Assembly (NCBI GenBank): GCA_947462335.1
Contig: OX381717.1
Coordinates: 14,933,166-14,997,165, forward strand
Source of the DNA: Harmothoe impar
Lineage: Eukaryota; Annelida; Polychaeta; Phyllodocida; Polynoidae
Direction of reading: 5' to 3'
DNA length: 64,000 nucleotides
Part shown: positions 12,801 to 25,283 of the stretch, piece by piece
Layout of the letters: each line of letters begins with the position of its first letter
Numbering within the stretch: the first letter of the stretch is position 1
Notes under the pieces: model-generated
What the model saw: only the letters and a program-made list of their open reading frames with translations
Databases searched by the model: none
What the model was told of the DNA's origin: nothing
Position numbers and translations under genes: made by a program

Positions 12801-14027
12801 TCCAACATCTTTTCTACCTCAGCCTCCATAGCACTTTTTTTTAGCCATGGGTAACCGACGGTAGGGGATTCTACTGGGAAGCGCATCTCCAGTATCAACC
12901 CAGTGTTGTACCGTATTGGTACGTCCTAGAGGATCTCCTGGTTGCGCAAAGGCGTCAGATAACTCCGACAGCTCATGTGCCACCATTTCGCTCTCTAGGG
13001 TTGTGAGGTGGGATTCACACAACAGGGACCTTATATGTTTCGGTAGGTTGGATTTAGCTAGAGCCTCCTCGTGGGATGAGTCTCCCGCCACCACACCTAC
13101 TTCCACAAAGTCCGTAGTCAATGAATCTACCCCATATGCTCGCGTAGTGTTACCAATAGGCGTTCCTTTTCGTAGAGTGATTTCCCTACTACTCGAGTTA
13201 CAGATTTGTATCACCCCCCAACGAGCGTTGGCCAGGTAAGTATGATAGCCAGCAAGACCCAGCTCAGAGAGCTTATGATCTTCTGGTTCAAACATTCCCG
13301 GCCTTTTGGCCTGCACTCCCACGCAGCTGACTAGGACATCTGATACATGTCCTGCTGCCAACTTTGTGTCCTGTGCCACTGATGCCACAGAAGAACCATT
13401 CCTTAAAACGCACTGTACAGATTGTTTATAAGGCTGCTTAATCTGAAGTCGGCCTGTTGCGGTGTTCATCGTTACTCCGTAAAGAGCAGCAAAGTCCATC
13501 CCCAGGATGCCATCATCAGTGATGTCGGTGATGGTTGGACATATCCAGTACGTCTTGCCATCTACCAACATAGGTTTTACAGTTCTGCCATAAGTCTGCA
13601 TACTATCTCCCGTAGCAGTCCGAGCCTTTACTCCCAGTAGCGGAGCATCGGGCTGGTTGCAAAGACGGGCCATGAATTTACGATCGACCAAGGTGTGTGA
13701 AGCACCTGTGTCGACCAAAAATTCACCACGCGTCCCGGAAATAACCAGACTAAGGTACCAACGCTGTCCCCGCAAAGGGACACACTCAGAGGTCAGCATC
13801 GGGCTTCCCCCTCCATCCATAGCAACCCCTTTTGTCAGGAGATAATCCCAACATGGGTCGCTCGGGGAGTCTTGAATCACACTGCTCTGGGCAATTGATT
13901 CTAACCAAGACTCCTCTAAGCCAGCGACTACAGAATCCTCAGGACTCCGTTTGTCTTTGCCAGCCCCGCCTTGCCAGACGCTTACAGGTTGTACAGACCC
14001 TTCTGCCTCTGCTTGGCCTTGGTTCAT
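9873..14027 (-). pseudogene. pol of element 1 (protease-RT-RNase H-integrase, broken)
   Basis: Protease has LVDTGASHTLVD. RT contains [20 protein letters not shown] and VYLDDIIVFG. RNase H has FILDTDASNTSIGAALS, TKRELLAVV and TDHSSLQWL. Integrase has the HHCC region (HGHRTSAHFG..CPKC), AVDIISG, HSDQGREFES and VERFNRTL, then a GPF-like module and two AT-hooks (RRRGRPRKLP, KRGRPRKK). The frame is interrupted in the first half of RT: once in an A8 run near 12835, again near 12650, and near 12560 in an A6 run. Pol of this copy is dead as a single protein. The pol frame is -1 relative to gag, as in element 2. Confidence 0.93.
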
Positions 14028-14110
14028 GGAAGAGTTAACACCATCTACTAATCCCTTACAGGCATGGCTAACTGTGGGGGCGCCATCCTTGCCAAGAGGA
14101 TGGGCCCCAT

Positions 14111-16256
14111 TCAGTTTTCCGTCTCCTTTTCGATTTTAGCAGCGACGGGTGCAGGGGCTTTGCATTCGCAAGCCCAATGACCCATCTTCTGACAGCGTCT
14201 ACATGGCTGAGGTTTCGTGTCCTTTTTCTTCTTTTTCTTTCTCTTTCCAGATCCAGAATTAGAAGTGGACGCAGAGCTCTTTTCCAAGTGCTTCCGCAAC
14301 AAACCCTCAATCATCTTTTCCATGTCCCTGTCAGGCATTACTGCCGCCACCTCCTCAGAGGCGGGCTGTTTTTTCTTAGATGGTTTTGTGGCGGCCTCTG
14401 CCACCTGAGCTCCTTTCGGGGCTACAGATGGAGCTGCCGATACTCCTCCACTAGGAAAAACAGCCTGTTTGGTGTCATACACATCTGCATGGTCAAAAAG
14501 GTCTGCCAGAGATAAATCAGGCTCCCATTTCTCCTTCAGATATGCTTGGAGGTTGGTGTCCCTGACTCCATTGACAAACCTGGAGGTCAACTCCTGGATG
14601 ACAGTGGGGGTGTCAGGTCTACATCCCTGATAACACTCGGATATCAGTTCTTGTAGAGCAAATCCGTAGGATCTCAGATGCTCGTCCTTGCGTTGGACAC
14701 GTTTGAGCAACTGAGTCCTTGGGTCATGCTCACCAATCTTCCAATTGCCCATTCAGCCGTTTCCTCAAGTGAGCTCAATGTCTTGATCTTCACTCTCCCA
14801 AAAGGGCTGGTTCACGCGGCCCGTTGCAGAGTGCCTGCTTCAGAGCAACCAGCGCTTGCTGGTTGTTCCAGCGATTGCTCTCCACAATAGCCTTGAACCG
14901 AACTTTGTACTTCCTCCAGGGTGGCGACCCTGTGAAAGGCGGAATATCGATGGCCTTCTGACGGGCTGCATCTGGATGTTTGATCTCCCCAAAGTTGAAA
15001 GGAGCATACTGTTCATCCAGTTCATCGATGTCCCGTGGGACGATGTCTGTCCCCAGCTTCTCAATCGCCGGTTTCCTGTCGTACTTAGCCCGCTGGACAG
15101 GAGTTAAGCCCTGTCTAGCTCCGGGCTTCGGTACTGGAACCGAGACCAAGGTCTGCTGTTGGTTCAACATCGTTGAACCAGTAGATGGGTGGGTGTACCC
15201 TGGAGGTGTTGCAGTGCCTCCAAAGGCGACATCACAGACCGGAGTCTGTAGATAGCTAGCCCCCATCTGAGGTGTCATACCTGTTACCTTGGTATGTACT
15301 AGCGGCGGGACACCTGAAGGTGTCACTGTCGTGTACACATTGGGTACGGGTATGACTGGAGGTACCACCGTTGAAGGTGGTGGTACCTGCTCTGACTTCG
15401 TCTTCAGGTCCTGATTGACTTGCCTTAAGCTTGCGAGGTCTTGCCTGGCTAAGTGGAGCTGCGTGCTCAAATCCTTTCCCAAGGTATTTAAGCTTGCAAC
15501 CTCACATTCGCCAGACACCCTCTGGTGCAAAAGTTTGTCAACCTCCACCTTATGTGAAGCCATCTCGCTTTGGAGTTCCAGCAGGAACCTTTTCTTCTCA
15601 TCAACTTCCTTTAGGAATAACTTCCAAGTTTGGTTGATGGAAGCAAGTTCCCTCCGGGCTTCCGCGAGCTCCTGCAACTCAGACTTCCTGGCGGTGATAC
15701 GCATGTCAGCCAGTAGATCCCCATCCAGCGGTAAACTGGATGGTTCATCTACTGCTGGCAGGTTCACTTTATCAGGAGCTTTTGTTGCCACATTGGTCTT
15801 CTTAGATAGCCCTCCACTCCCCATACCAACGGGTGTAGGAGTGGCACCATCCGTGAAAACCGACGTGTCTGGATCCAATGAAGGATCCGCTACCGTCGTT
15901 GTAGAACCGAAGGGAGCAGGGCCGAGAGTTTTAGCCTCTCTACCCGGTATTTTCTGACCCTCAGGACAGAAAAGATTCGTGGAAAGGGAGTCCAACGACC
16001 TCCTGGGGCTAATATCAAAGGGTCCCGGGATTGGAGATTGCTCTCCATCCTCTCCTTTGGTAAAAGCTTCCACAATAGGATCACCTATTGCTCCTTGGGA
16101 GAGGTCGTCACCGGGCACCTCCAAGGCTGCCCGGCTCTCCCCCCTATTTGATTTGCCTGTGAAGAACCGTACATTTTGTACGGCCTCCTCACGTTCCTCA
16201 GCAGGGGTTTTAGTCCTGCCGCTGAACGAGCTGACAAAATCGTATAGGTAATCCAT
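14111..16256 (-). pseudogene. gag of element 1 (broken)
   Basis: Two - strand frames, 16256-14790 (488 aa) and 14752-14111 (213 aa), make up one gag. The first part has a coiled-coil-like region (ELQELAEARRELASINQTW..) and a capsid-like part similar to element 2 (IPPFTGSPPWRKYKVRF). The second part ends with a CCHC zinc knuckle, CRRCQKMGHWACEC. The frame changes between about 14830 and 14735, with a stop after LLGE, so the copy cannot make full Gag. Gag would form the nucleic-acid-binding particle. Confidence 0.85.
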
Positions 16257-16300
16257 ATACTATAAGCCTATTTAATACCTTATCAATGGTCGGTTCGATC

Positions 16301-16318
16301 AAGTGGTCACGGCACCAA
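16301..16318 (-). promoter_or_regulatory. Primer-binding site (tRNA-His type), element 1
   Basis: Next to the 5' LTR on the - strand, TGGTGCCGTGAC is complementary to the 3' end of animal tRNA-His (..GTCACGGCACCA), starting one base in from the LTR. The tRNA sequence is from general knowledge. Confidence 0.7.
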
Positions 16319-16863
16319 TGTAGTTGGTCTCTTACTACGGTTGTAACACTTGAGTACAAAAACCAGACAAGGTAAATTAGACTTTAATATACGGCGACTT
16401 TATTATAAAGGAAACTCTTGTGTATTATAGTACAAGTATAACCAGCGGATATACAAGATCAAGAACAGATATATAATACAGTGGGCAACCCTACAGCATA
16501 GAGTTAAGCCCGTGAGCACAGGGTGGTCATGTCACGACAGTCCCAAACCTGACTGACTTCCAATGGGGAAGCAGCCGTCTTATATACAGCGCTGCGTAGG
16601 CCACGTGACCGTACTAGCAGCGCCACCTGCTAGGTTTAGTTATGTAAAATGATTATGTAACAACTACCGACGGTAACTGACGGTGGCACCGGTATACTAC
16701 CGTATATAACCGAACTAGAGTAGTAGGTGTATGTAACGAACCGACGACACTAATTAGATGAATAAAACAGTTATTTTACACAATAGAACCGTGTTGTTTT
16801 ACATCATACAACATACAATAGATATACAACGATAACAGTTAGACTTATAGTCAACCCGTTACA
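16319..16863 (-). repeat. 5' LTR of element 1
   Basis: 545 bp bounded by TG..CA. It differs from the other LTR at about nine positions (about 98% identity, counted by eye), so insertion is fairly recent. On the - strand it contains a TATATAC box and an AATAAA signal. It contains one ACCGACGGT word. Confidence 0.95.
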
Positions 16864-17837
16864 ATAACAATATTGTTTTAAAAAATCTACAAAATTAAAG
16901 ATCATAATGCTATCTTTAAAAGCAATTGTCATTAAAGTACTCTAAACGTATCATTTTTCGCTCAGTACTCATATTCACGTTTTTCGCGCACATGCTTAGG
17001 TGCATGAAAATATGATGTGCGCGAAAATTATGCCCATGAAACTAGCTTTCCAATGATATGTAGCACTATATATCTTTACTTCCAATAGGTGACTCATTGT
17101 GACAATAATTGGGGATGTTCTTAACTAAGTAGCATAGATAAATTTTATATATTCTTTTCTTTGCAGATATTATCCTACGACCACCCGCTGATATTGTAAT
17201 TACCACTAAGATTGTTGAGTTTGAACAATCGTGAACCATTTAGGGATAAAGGGAGATGCATATGTGGGGGTTGGGGGGGCTGAGGGTATAGTATCATAAT
17301 AGTAATAACAAAGTGTATAGACAACTCCACCATCTAAGACCAGACTTAACAATGACAAACGTATGAATTAGGACCTTATAACAGAAAAAGCAATCTACCA
17401 ACTGCCTCAATAATATATTCAACGAAGACCTACAAGTATGTCCTAAGACCCCACCCATGCCTGGTGTATTACAGTCCATACTCATATGACTCTTTAGGCT
17501 CTAAAATTCTTAAAAATTGTCCGATTTGCACGCCGTAAAAACTGACATATAGCTCAAGATATATATAGCATGCAGGTGCGTGAAGATAAGATTGCGCGAA
17601 CATGCCTTTCTATGCTAGATGCGCAAAAATTTAGCTGCGCGAAAATATATACCTTTACAGTATACTCTAGGCTGTATTCTGGAGATTCCTGCCAACATGC
17701 CATTTTTTACTGTTTGTAAATCAGACCATTAAAGGTTTCTACAGCACAAAAGTTTAAGCTGTTCAAAATATTTTTCCCGCACCCATTATCCCATATATAT
17801 ATGTATTATAAAGAGGAGAAAAGTGGCTTTCTATTGG

Positions 17838-18044
17838 TGTGCCTCTACATGGGTAAAAACCGATACGGCCCTTTAAAAAATCGACACGGGCAACACAGCC
17901 CTTTTAAAAATTGACAGACACAGGGGTCAACATAAGGCACTAGTATATACTGTATGCATAAAAATGGGCACACTGACACAGCCCTTTTTTTTTAAATCAA
18001 CACGGCGACATGGTGAAAGATTGGGGTACCCATTTAGAGGCACA
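17838..18044. mobile_element. MITE with TGTGCCTCTACATGGGTA ends
   Basis: Left end TGTGCCTCTACATGGGTA and right end TACCCATTTAGAGGCACA are inverted. TTGG lies directly outside both ends as a possible target duplication. Inside, ACACAGCCCTTTT-like words recur three times. Confidence 0.7.
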
Positions 18045-18429
18045 TTGGTCCATATAGCAGAGGTTAGAGTTGTAGATTGCACCCAATAATAGAACAGTGG
18101 GGGGCAAACAAAGGCCACATGGTTGGTACTTTATAGGGTATATGGACCATATCTCAGCCAGTCACACTCACGTAAATACATTATAAATTATAATAAGGTC
18201 TTATATGTTTTCCTGAACTGATCAGTATTCTCTTAAATGTGAAATATGTGTTCTACTAAACATTACACTCTACTGCAACACTTATGCACTAAATAAATTA
18301 TAATTCAAACCAATAGTACTATCATGGTGCAGCTACCTAACCACGTAGAGGCGTCTGTTTGCCCCCCACCCAGTACCCTGTGACGTAGTAGCAGAGGAAA
18401 CTTTAACCTCTGCTATATACCGTATCCGC

Positions 18430-18601
18430 CCGTTTTAGCGCAGGTACTCAAATTAGCGCATGTCCCGTTTTAGCGCAGGGTGGGAGAGTGTACCAAAATT
18501 ATATTAAGCACTAAAATTGGATTTCAAATAAGCGCATGTCCTGTATAAGCGCAGGGTAACGCAGAGAGTGAAATATATAAGCGCAGGTGCGTTAAAACGG
18601 T
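18430..18601. mobile_element. MITE rich in TAAGCGCA/TTAGCGCA words
   Basis: CCGTTTTAGCGCA at the left pairs with TGCGTTAAAACGG at the right. The interior holds several more copies of (T/A)AGCGCA in the same orientation. No coding potential. Confidence 0.55.
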
Positions 18602-19394
18602 AGTTCTCGTAAGTTGCATTTTACTGCCGTGGCCTTGGCTTTATTCAACTCATAGTCCCCCGGATTTTGACTTGAGAAAGCTGCAGGTGCATACCAGGAG
18701 GTATAGCTGACACCCTCCCAGGGTAAGGTGGGGGGGGGGAAGGCCGGGGGCCACGACCGCCCTCCCCCTACCCGTGAAGGAGAAAGCTGTGAATGCTCTG
18801 TTTGGCTGCTCTGTAGTCACACCTAGGGGGTCCATATAGGAGGTGCTTAAAGGTGCAGATCTCGGTAACCCTCCAGCGACAGTCGGAGTGGAGTAGGGAC
18901 AGGTACTCAATCCTATATGGGGGGGCTGGGGGTTTGACTATAGCATACTTCCTCCAATAGATTCACCTTTTCCCCCATAAATAATCTCAAATTATTTTGG
19001 TTCTTGACATGCTAGAAACTAAATTAAAACATTTTTGTTATCGCAATGGGGCTGTGCATCAGTATAAATGTGCATTATAACAATATCATATACGTTTAAT
19101 ATCTCTGTGACAATGCTATTTGAAGCTACAAGTGTGTCTGCCTTGAAAGGGCTCCTGCATTAGATAAGTGCTTGGTATCATTGTGTACTTGAATCATTAA
19201 ATGTCTGTGTGCCTGCAGCAACATTGTTTATTGGTCAGCTGTTCAGCCAATGATTCTCCTGTTAAAGGGAGTCACACCCAAGTGTGGTTAAAGGTAATGA
19301 ATGTTAGTGGCAATACTCAATTATGTTTTTAACAAAATGCTTGCCCAGTTTCAACTGGATTTGTGTAAAATATGTCATAACAACTATTTAACAG

Positions 19395-19478
19395 GCTGGA
19401 TAGGGAGAATTTCATCACAGAAAACGTCATCAGTCTCTTTACGGCCCTGGAACACAACAGAAAACTAAGCAACCTTTT
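19395..19478 (+). CDS. LRR exon 3 (84 nt)
   Basis: Acceptor TATTTAACAG, donor GTAAGT, 84 nt. It encodes an LRR ending FTALEHNRKLSNL. Phase matches the exons on both sides of the retrotransposon-bearing intron, so the insertion has not broken the frame. Confidence 0.86.
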
Positions 19479-21700
19479 GTAAGTAATTAATATATGAAGA
19501 GTTTGGATGCAAAACGACATACAATATCTCCATCCCAGTATTGAAGCATATAGTGCCTTTTATAAAGACACCCTGAGGTCAATCATTGTACTTTGGTAAC
19601 TGGGTGTTTACAAAGTAGGCCCTAATGAGATAAAGAATGATAAATCTTGGAGAAATAGTTTGAGGATTATATTTCACTATCCCATATTTGTATTTTTGTC
19701 AGAATTTTGTCCCCATTTTTTAAATGGCGATTATGTCATTTTGCATCCAAACCCAGTCATTTGGCCAAAATCAGGATGGTATGTCCCTTAATAGTTTGAA
19801 CTCTGTACAAGTCTAGGAAATCTCTGATAACCAACTACTACCTATAATTATTAATGAGTTTGTCTGTCATGGTAACCAGGATATTTACTCTTCAGGAAGG
19901 GAAAACATGGCTTTATATCCATAAGGTTATATCTCTAGTAACCCTGTCTCTAGAAATGCCGTATAGCCATGAAACCACCATTTGCTGTAACGACTATAGG
20001 GCCTGATTGTAGGTCCCACCACCCATCCTCATGACCAAGGCAATCCCTGATGTGTTGGAAACTGTGACTATTTAGAGGCATCAAACAAGGCTCAGGAAAT
20101 GGTGATTCATTATATACTTTGATACCGTCATGCATCCATAATGCAAGGCAAGTCTTCCAAAATGAATTGTAGCCTAATTGTATGAAATGTAACGCTCAGT
20201 AGGTATACTTGTGGGTTGTCTGAGAGTAACAATCCCCTGCCAAACAGTAAGAGAATTTACTTGAGCTGGGTAAAGGAACCTGACACCGAGAGCGTCTGTG
20301 GTGTCCAGGACACTGAGAAAAGGAGAGGTGCAGGGGCCTAGTGTAGGTTATATAACAGGCTGATGTAAGAGATACATATGATACGTCCCTGGTTGACCAT
20401 AGACTGGTAACACTTCTTCTGTCACAATAAATTGGTGCCTTATGACATTAGAATAAGTTAATCTGATACCTTGGGGGTATGGGGAACACTTCGTCCTACA
20501 TCTGTGTGTTAGCTCCACAGTGTAACCGCTCATAAATCTAGAATTGAGCAGCTCAGATTAGCATGAAAATCAATATAATCCTAACAGAGGTATGCACATT
20601 TTGTGCAACTTGTTAGCTCTCAGAAATTATTGCATGTTAGATTGTATTTCCAGTGGTTATCAGCGGATATTAGCCCAGGCTAAATAATGCACTCCTGGTT
20701 GTAGAGGGTAACAGAATATTTACAAAGTCCATAGATACCGATAAAGATCAAAGGGTTCATTGTGTGATGTCATGGCTTGAATATAATTTTGTAATTTCTA
20801 TTGAAAACTCATAATATACATGGTAGACCATCAACGTGCACCAAGTGGAGAAAAGAAATGGCCAGTTCCGCAGCACCTAGAGCCACAGTAGACCTACAAG
20901 TAATCAACTCAGCTATGGTCATCAGCTCATCTGCTGCAGCCTATGGGGAAGGTTTCACAAAATAACTCAGACTCTGCCTCACATTCTGCATGATTGTGCT
21001 GGAACTAATGCAGATATCAATATGAAGTCTTTTGTATTGTGTTCCAGGCATATTCTCCTTTCTGGAGAGAGGCCTCACACTTTTGTAGAGATATTATTCC
21101 AATTTAGGGGTTAACACCCTAAATATGGCTAAGGTGATTTATGGAACAAAAATATTTAAAAAAAAAATTCTAACCAAATGATATAGGAAGGAAAGTGTCC
21201 TTCTTCTTCCAAGGTTAAGTATCTATGTCTGCGATCAGGTGGATCCATGACCCATCAGTCAGCAAGAGACGTTCTGTTTATTCAGATAAATTACATTTAC
21301 ATTAGCTGTATTAGCTGTATTAGCAGCAAGATGTAGTGAAAACCTTTTAAAAGTAATATCAAACTGGTAAAAGGATTTGACAAAAATGAACACTTCCGTA
21401 CACTTACATACTAATGTAAATTTCTTATATGTAAAATAATATCCATTTATAAAAATTGATGACACTGGGCAATGTGTAGTTAGTCACCAATAAGGCACAC
21501 TCATTGTAATTTAATGACATTATAATGGTCCAAAGAACTACTACTACACTAAAGGTGTTATGGTAACACAAGGCTCAGTATTATAGTAATACTTAATCTG
21601 CACTTATTATTATCATAAATAACTCTTCATTATCTGACATCTTTGGAGGAGTGTGTACGATAAGGTATCAAGCCATAACTGTGATCATATTATTTTATAG
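19479..21700. other. Intron after LRR exon 3
   Basis: AT-rich unique sequence. No exon, repeat array or RNA gene seen. Confidence 0.5.
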
Positions 21701-21784
21701 GTTGTCCTGCAGCAGCTGGACCGAGAGTAGTTTTGGTGCATTGTGCCAATCCATAACATCAAACAACTTTTTGGGAGTACTAGC
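21701..21784 (+). CDS. LRR exon 4 (84 nt)
   Basis: Acceptor TTTTATAG, donor GTAAGT, 84 nt and in phase. It encodes an LRR with core CQSITSNNFLGVL. Confidence 0.83.
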
Positions 21785-22682
21785 GTAAGTCTTACAGTTA
21801 CACATGTAATTATGATCTCTATTTCTTAATATCTCTCACTGTAGGCTTATATATAGCCATAACAAATGCTCTTATAATGACTTTAAGGCTACAACAAACA
21901 AATTATGTCCCAAACTGCTCTATAGTAAGAAAGTCCTGTTAATACAACTTTGTTAAGATATTGATTGAGGTTTCACTTCATGAATCAACAGAATTATGAA
22001 GAATACACCATTGTAAGCTATAGGCACTAGCATGTGTATTTATGTAATAAAATGTTATGAGCATATATTGTATACTTTCTAAAAGTATCAACGTGGTCTA
22101 AAATGTCCCATTTGGATACTACAAAATTTAATGCTGGGCCCAAGCAATTTGTTATAACAGAATTTACTGCATTATCATATCCATATGTGACACGATCTGC
22201 AAAAAGGGACGTTAGTGCAGGGTGCACTCAGGCCCCTTTTCCCACTAGATGTCACATAAAGAGAGAGAGAATTGTTGAACATGCAGGCTGTATGCCCTTC
22301 TGGTAGTTTTACCGCCGTTTTGAAGTTGATAAGTGGTCAGTGGGAGTGTATTGCCCTACAGTATATCTTATGTCATATCATGGCCATGTAGTTAAGGAAT
22401 CACAGATCACAGTTGACAGTGTATGTGGCTGATTCTCATGGATCATTCCCAGCCAGGGGGGTCCAAAATAGACATAGGCACTGAAAGGAGTAGAGTCAAA
22501 ACATTTTGTATTCATGTGGTACAGATGTTGGTGCATAGGCCTGACATGTTCGGTTAGGTTAAATATTCAGTGGGAGCGTATGCCCTGCGGAAAATATCTC
22601 ATGTAAATCATGGCAATACAGTTAATTTTCACCTCAAATTAATGGTGTATGTAGTGGTACTAAATGCCTTATTACCAAACAG

Positions 22683-22766
22683 ACTGCGTGATGCCCGACT
22701 CTCCCCCGAGCAGCTGGTGGACCTGCTGTCTGCCCTGCAGAGAAACACCACCTGCAGCTGGCTGGA
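22683..22766 (+). CDS. LRR exon 5 (84 nt)
   Basis: Acceptor CCAAACAG, donor GTAAGT, 84 nt and in phase. It encodes an LRR with LSPEQLVDLLSALQRNTT, a clear ribonuclease-inhibitor-type helix and turn. Confidence 0.87.
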
Positions 22767-23115
22767 GTAAGTAGTGTGTCTAGTTAAATCACTAACACTA
22801 TTTATGTCTTTTATCCTATCTAGTTGTATAAATATCCATATTGATATATATGTATGTCTATGATAAAGATGCCATTTGGCAACTTAATGTCTCCTCGAGA
22901 AGCAATGTAGAATGTTGTATAAATATCCATATTAATACATATGTATGTCTATGATGATGACGCTATTGGGTAACATAATGTCTCTTCTAGAAGAAATGAA
23001 GAATCTTCCATACTATTAAGTCATGAATCTAATTTTAAAGCTACTGCCAATTACCTCTGAAACAAATTGTGCATTAGGTTTGTCATCCCTACCTGAATAA
23101 GAACCTGCTACCCAT

Positions 23116-23480
23116 AGTGTGTGTGTTATGTACCACAACCTGTCTCAGGTTCATCCCCTCTGTCTGCATGGTGCGTCATATCAGACATTCCTGTACTTCT
23201 GTACACAGTGTGTGTGTTATGTGCAACAACCTGCCTCCGTTTCATCCCCTCTGTCTGCATGGTGCGTCATATCAGACATCCCTGTACCTCTGTACACAGT
23301 GTGTGTGTTATGTACCACAACCTGCCTCAGGTTCTGTCTGCATGGTGCGTCATATCAGACATTCCTGTACTTCTGTACATAGTGTGTGTGTTATGTACCA
23401 CAACCTGCCTCAGGTTCATCCCCTCTGTCTGCATGGTGCGTCACATCAGACATTCCTGTACTTCTGTACTTCTATACTTT
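23116..23480 (+). repeat. Minisatellite, about 4 copies of a ~91-bp unit
   Basis: Units start AGTGTGTGTGTTATGT and end CTGTACTTCTGTAC. Four copies at about 23116, 23205, 23297 and 23380; the third lacks 9 bp (CATCCCCTC). The unit is stop-free in all three forward frames, which produces three overlapping but meaningless long frames. Confidence 0.9.
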
Positions 23481-23598
23481 TGTAAATAGCTGGATGCTGA
23501 GTCAGTATCAGCTCAGTGTTATTAGCATGTCATGTTAGATGTGTTATTGTGTGTGTCATTCTGCTGATAACTGACCACTTTCTTGTATCCTGTATCAG

Positions 23599-23685
23599 CC
23601 TCAACTACTGCAGTACCTGGGACGATGCGAGCATGGCGTCACTGCTGGGATGGCTGCAGATCAATGACACCCTGCATACCCTCCA
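23599..23685 (+). CDS. LRR exon 6 (87 nt)
   Basis: Acceptor CTGTATCAG, donor GTGAGT. At 87 nt it is one codon longer than its neighbours. It encodes LNYCSTWDDASMASLLG and WLQINDTLHTL. The following intron carries retroelement 2. Confidence 0.86.
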
Positions 23686-25255
23686 GTGAGTATGCATTGT
23701 GCATGGCAACTGTGACTTGACTATTGCTGACCTCTGCGGTCAGGGGGTACTTTTATACTTCTGCTATAAATTGTATAACTGTACGTCCTTGGATGGTCTA
23801 AATCATACAGAGCATAGGTGAATTCCTTTTACATCTTAGTGAAATCCAAAAGTAGTCAAATCTCGAGCTTTATGACCCAATGATCATAATTTTAAAGGGA
23901 ATCACCCTAATCAGAAAATGTCTTTACTCTTTTGTCTTTTATGAGAAAGAGATAGGTCCCCAAAATGTCTTAAATGATCATTGGCTACCCTAAGCAGATT
24001 TGTCGAGCAAGAAATCTACATAACACTACCAGTTCCCAGTAGTACCCCCTCCCCCCCCCCCCCACCAGTAATATTCCCCGGTACTCTAGTTATATCAATG
24101 TTACCTGCATCAACCCTCATATCAAAGTCGATGCAGTCACAGTCAATATAAAGCAGTATGACAGATGATACATACTGTGACACATGACAGGGGTGGCACT
24201 GCCACAGACAGGGAGCCCTGTGAGAGAAGGGGGTACTGTGGAATAAGGTTGACGTTATTGTACCACTGAATTAGTTTTCTTTGATAGAGATCACAAGAGT
24301 TGTTAAGAGTTAATGATGGAAAAGTTACAGATATATAAAGTCTCCTCTTTTGGCATTGGCAAAAAGACGCATGAATATATGTTAGAATTAGACTCCCACA
24401 TGAAACAACAGACCATGATAACTATTCAATGTGGTCCAGCCTGTATGTCTGAACTCAACTAAAGTGTTAATATGCTTAACAAAGCGTGAACAAAAACACA
24501 ATGCCAACGGATTCTTATTCCAACACTCTGGCAGGTAGAGAGAGTCTAAATTAGCTGGTCACACATACACTCCCTAAAGAATGCTAGTGTAAGGGTTCGA
24601 CCCTACAATAGTATATATGTTAAAGTTGGTGTGTCTACATATATATACGGTTCATGGTTTGGTAGTGGTTCCCTTCACTGAAGGTAGATGTCAGCGTGGG
24701 TCCTGCCTGAGGTTTGTGGCTTTCCACACCAGGTGGCAGGCAAGGTTTCCCATTCTAGTCCGTGGCTTTCCACACCAGGTGCCAAGCCATGTCTCCCTTT
24801 CTAGTAACGTAGGTAGATCCAGGTAGGCACCCACTCTCAGTCTGCCTCCAGGTACAGCCCTGAACTGACCTACTCATGTGCGCTAAACTCTGTCACTACC
24901 CTTTGCAGAGAATCCATGCTTCAGGGCTGATTTGTAAGGGTTACACATGCTTGCACCCAATTATTGTGTTGGTCCCTTTCACATGGTTCAAACCACTTGC
25001 ATTTAGTTGGCTTATACTAAGGTTTTGTGAATAAACTCAGACCTTGCAAAACTCAAGTTGAACAGGGTTTGTTGTTTGGTAGTTAAACTCTATCGAATAC
25101 ACTACTTTAGGGGCCCTAGCCTTTATATAGAATGCTTATAAATATAATAAATCAAATAAATGACCAATTATATCAGTAAACACAACTACAACATCAGAAG
25201 TCATTTTAATAAGACATTTTATTACTTTAAAAGTAGTACAAGGTTGAAATCACAA

Positions 25256-25283
25256 CGTTTCGATCGGAGTTGATCTTCATCAG
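25256..25283 (-). ncRNA. Hammerhead-ribozyme-like core (Penelope-like element remnant)
   Basis: On the - strand CTGATGA is followed by a GATC/GATC stem with loop AACTCC and then GAAAC, which matches the hammerhead core CUGANGA-stem II-GAAA. Such motifs are known from terminal repeats of Penelope-like retroelements. Stems I and III were not resolved, so activity is not claimed. Confidence 0.5.

Larger units (their letters stand above)
5360..16863 (-). mobile_element. LTR retrotransposon 1 (Ty3/gypsy type), full-length, decayed
   Basis: Two 545-bp direct LTRs bound an 11.5-kb element on the - strand. ATAA occurs directly outside both ends (5356-5359 and 16864-16867), a 4-bp target-site duplication. 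The order is LTR, primer site, gag, pol (protease-RT-RNase H-integrase), promoter-like block, ORF3, polypurine tract, LTR. The RT-before-integrase order marks Ty3/gypsy. All three genes are broken. The element lies antisense in an intron of the host ROCO gene. Confidence 0.95.
16864..19394. other. Intron between retroelement 1 and LRR exon 3
   Basis: No exon seen. It contains GCGCGAAAA-type words around 16975-17030 and 17590-17650, a MITE at 17838-18044, a TAGCGCA-rich MITE at 18430-18601, and otherwise unique AT-rich sequence. Confidence 0.6.

Noticed and set aside
16975..17650. GCGCGAAAA words as an E2F cluster
   Set aside because: They occur in diverged repeat-like DNA without other promoter sites; probably remnants of a repeat family.
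23116..23480. CRISPR-like array
   Set aside because: Units are adjacent tandem copies with no unique spacers, and the genome is eukaryotic.
23117..23489. Three overlapping 87-122 aa frames
   Set aside because: They are translations of a stop-free minisatellite in three frames.
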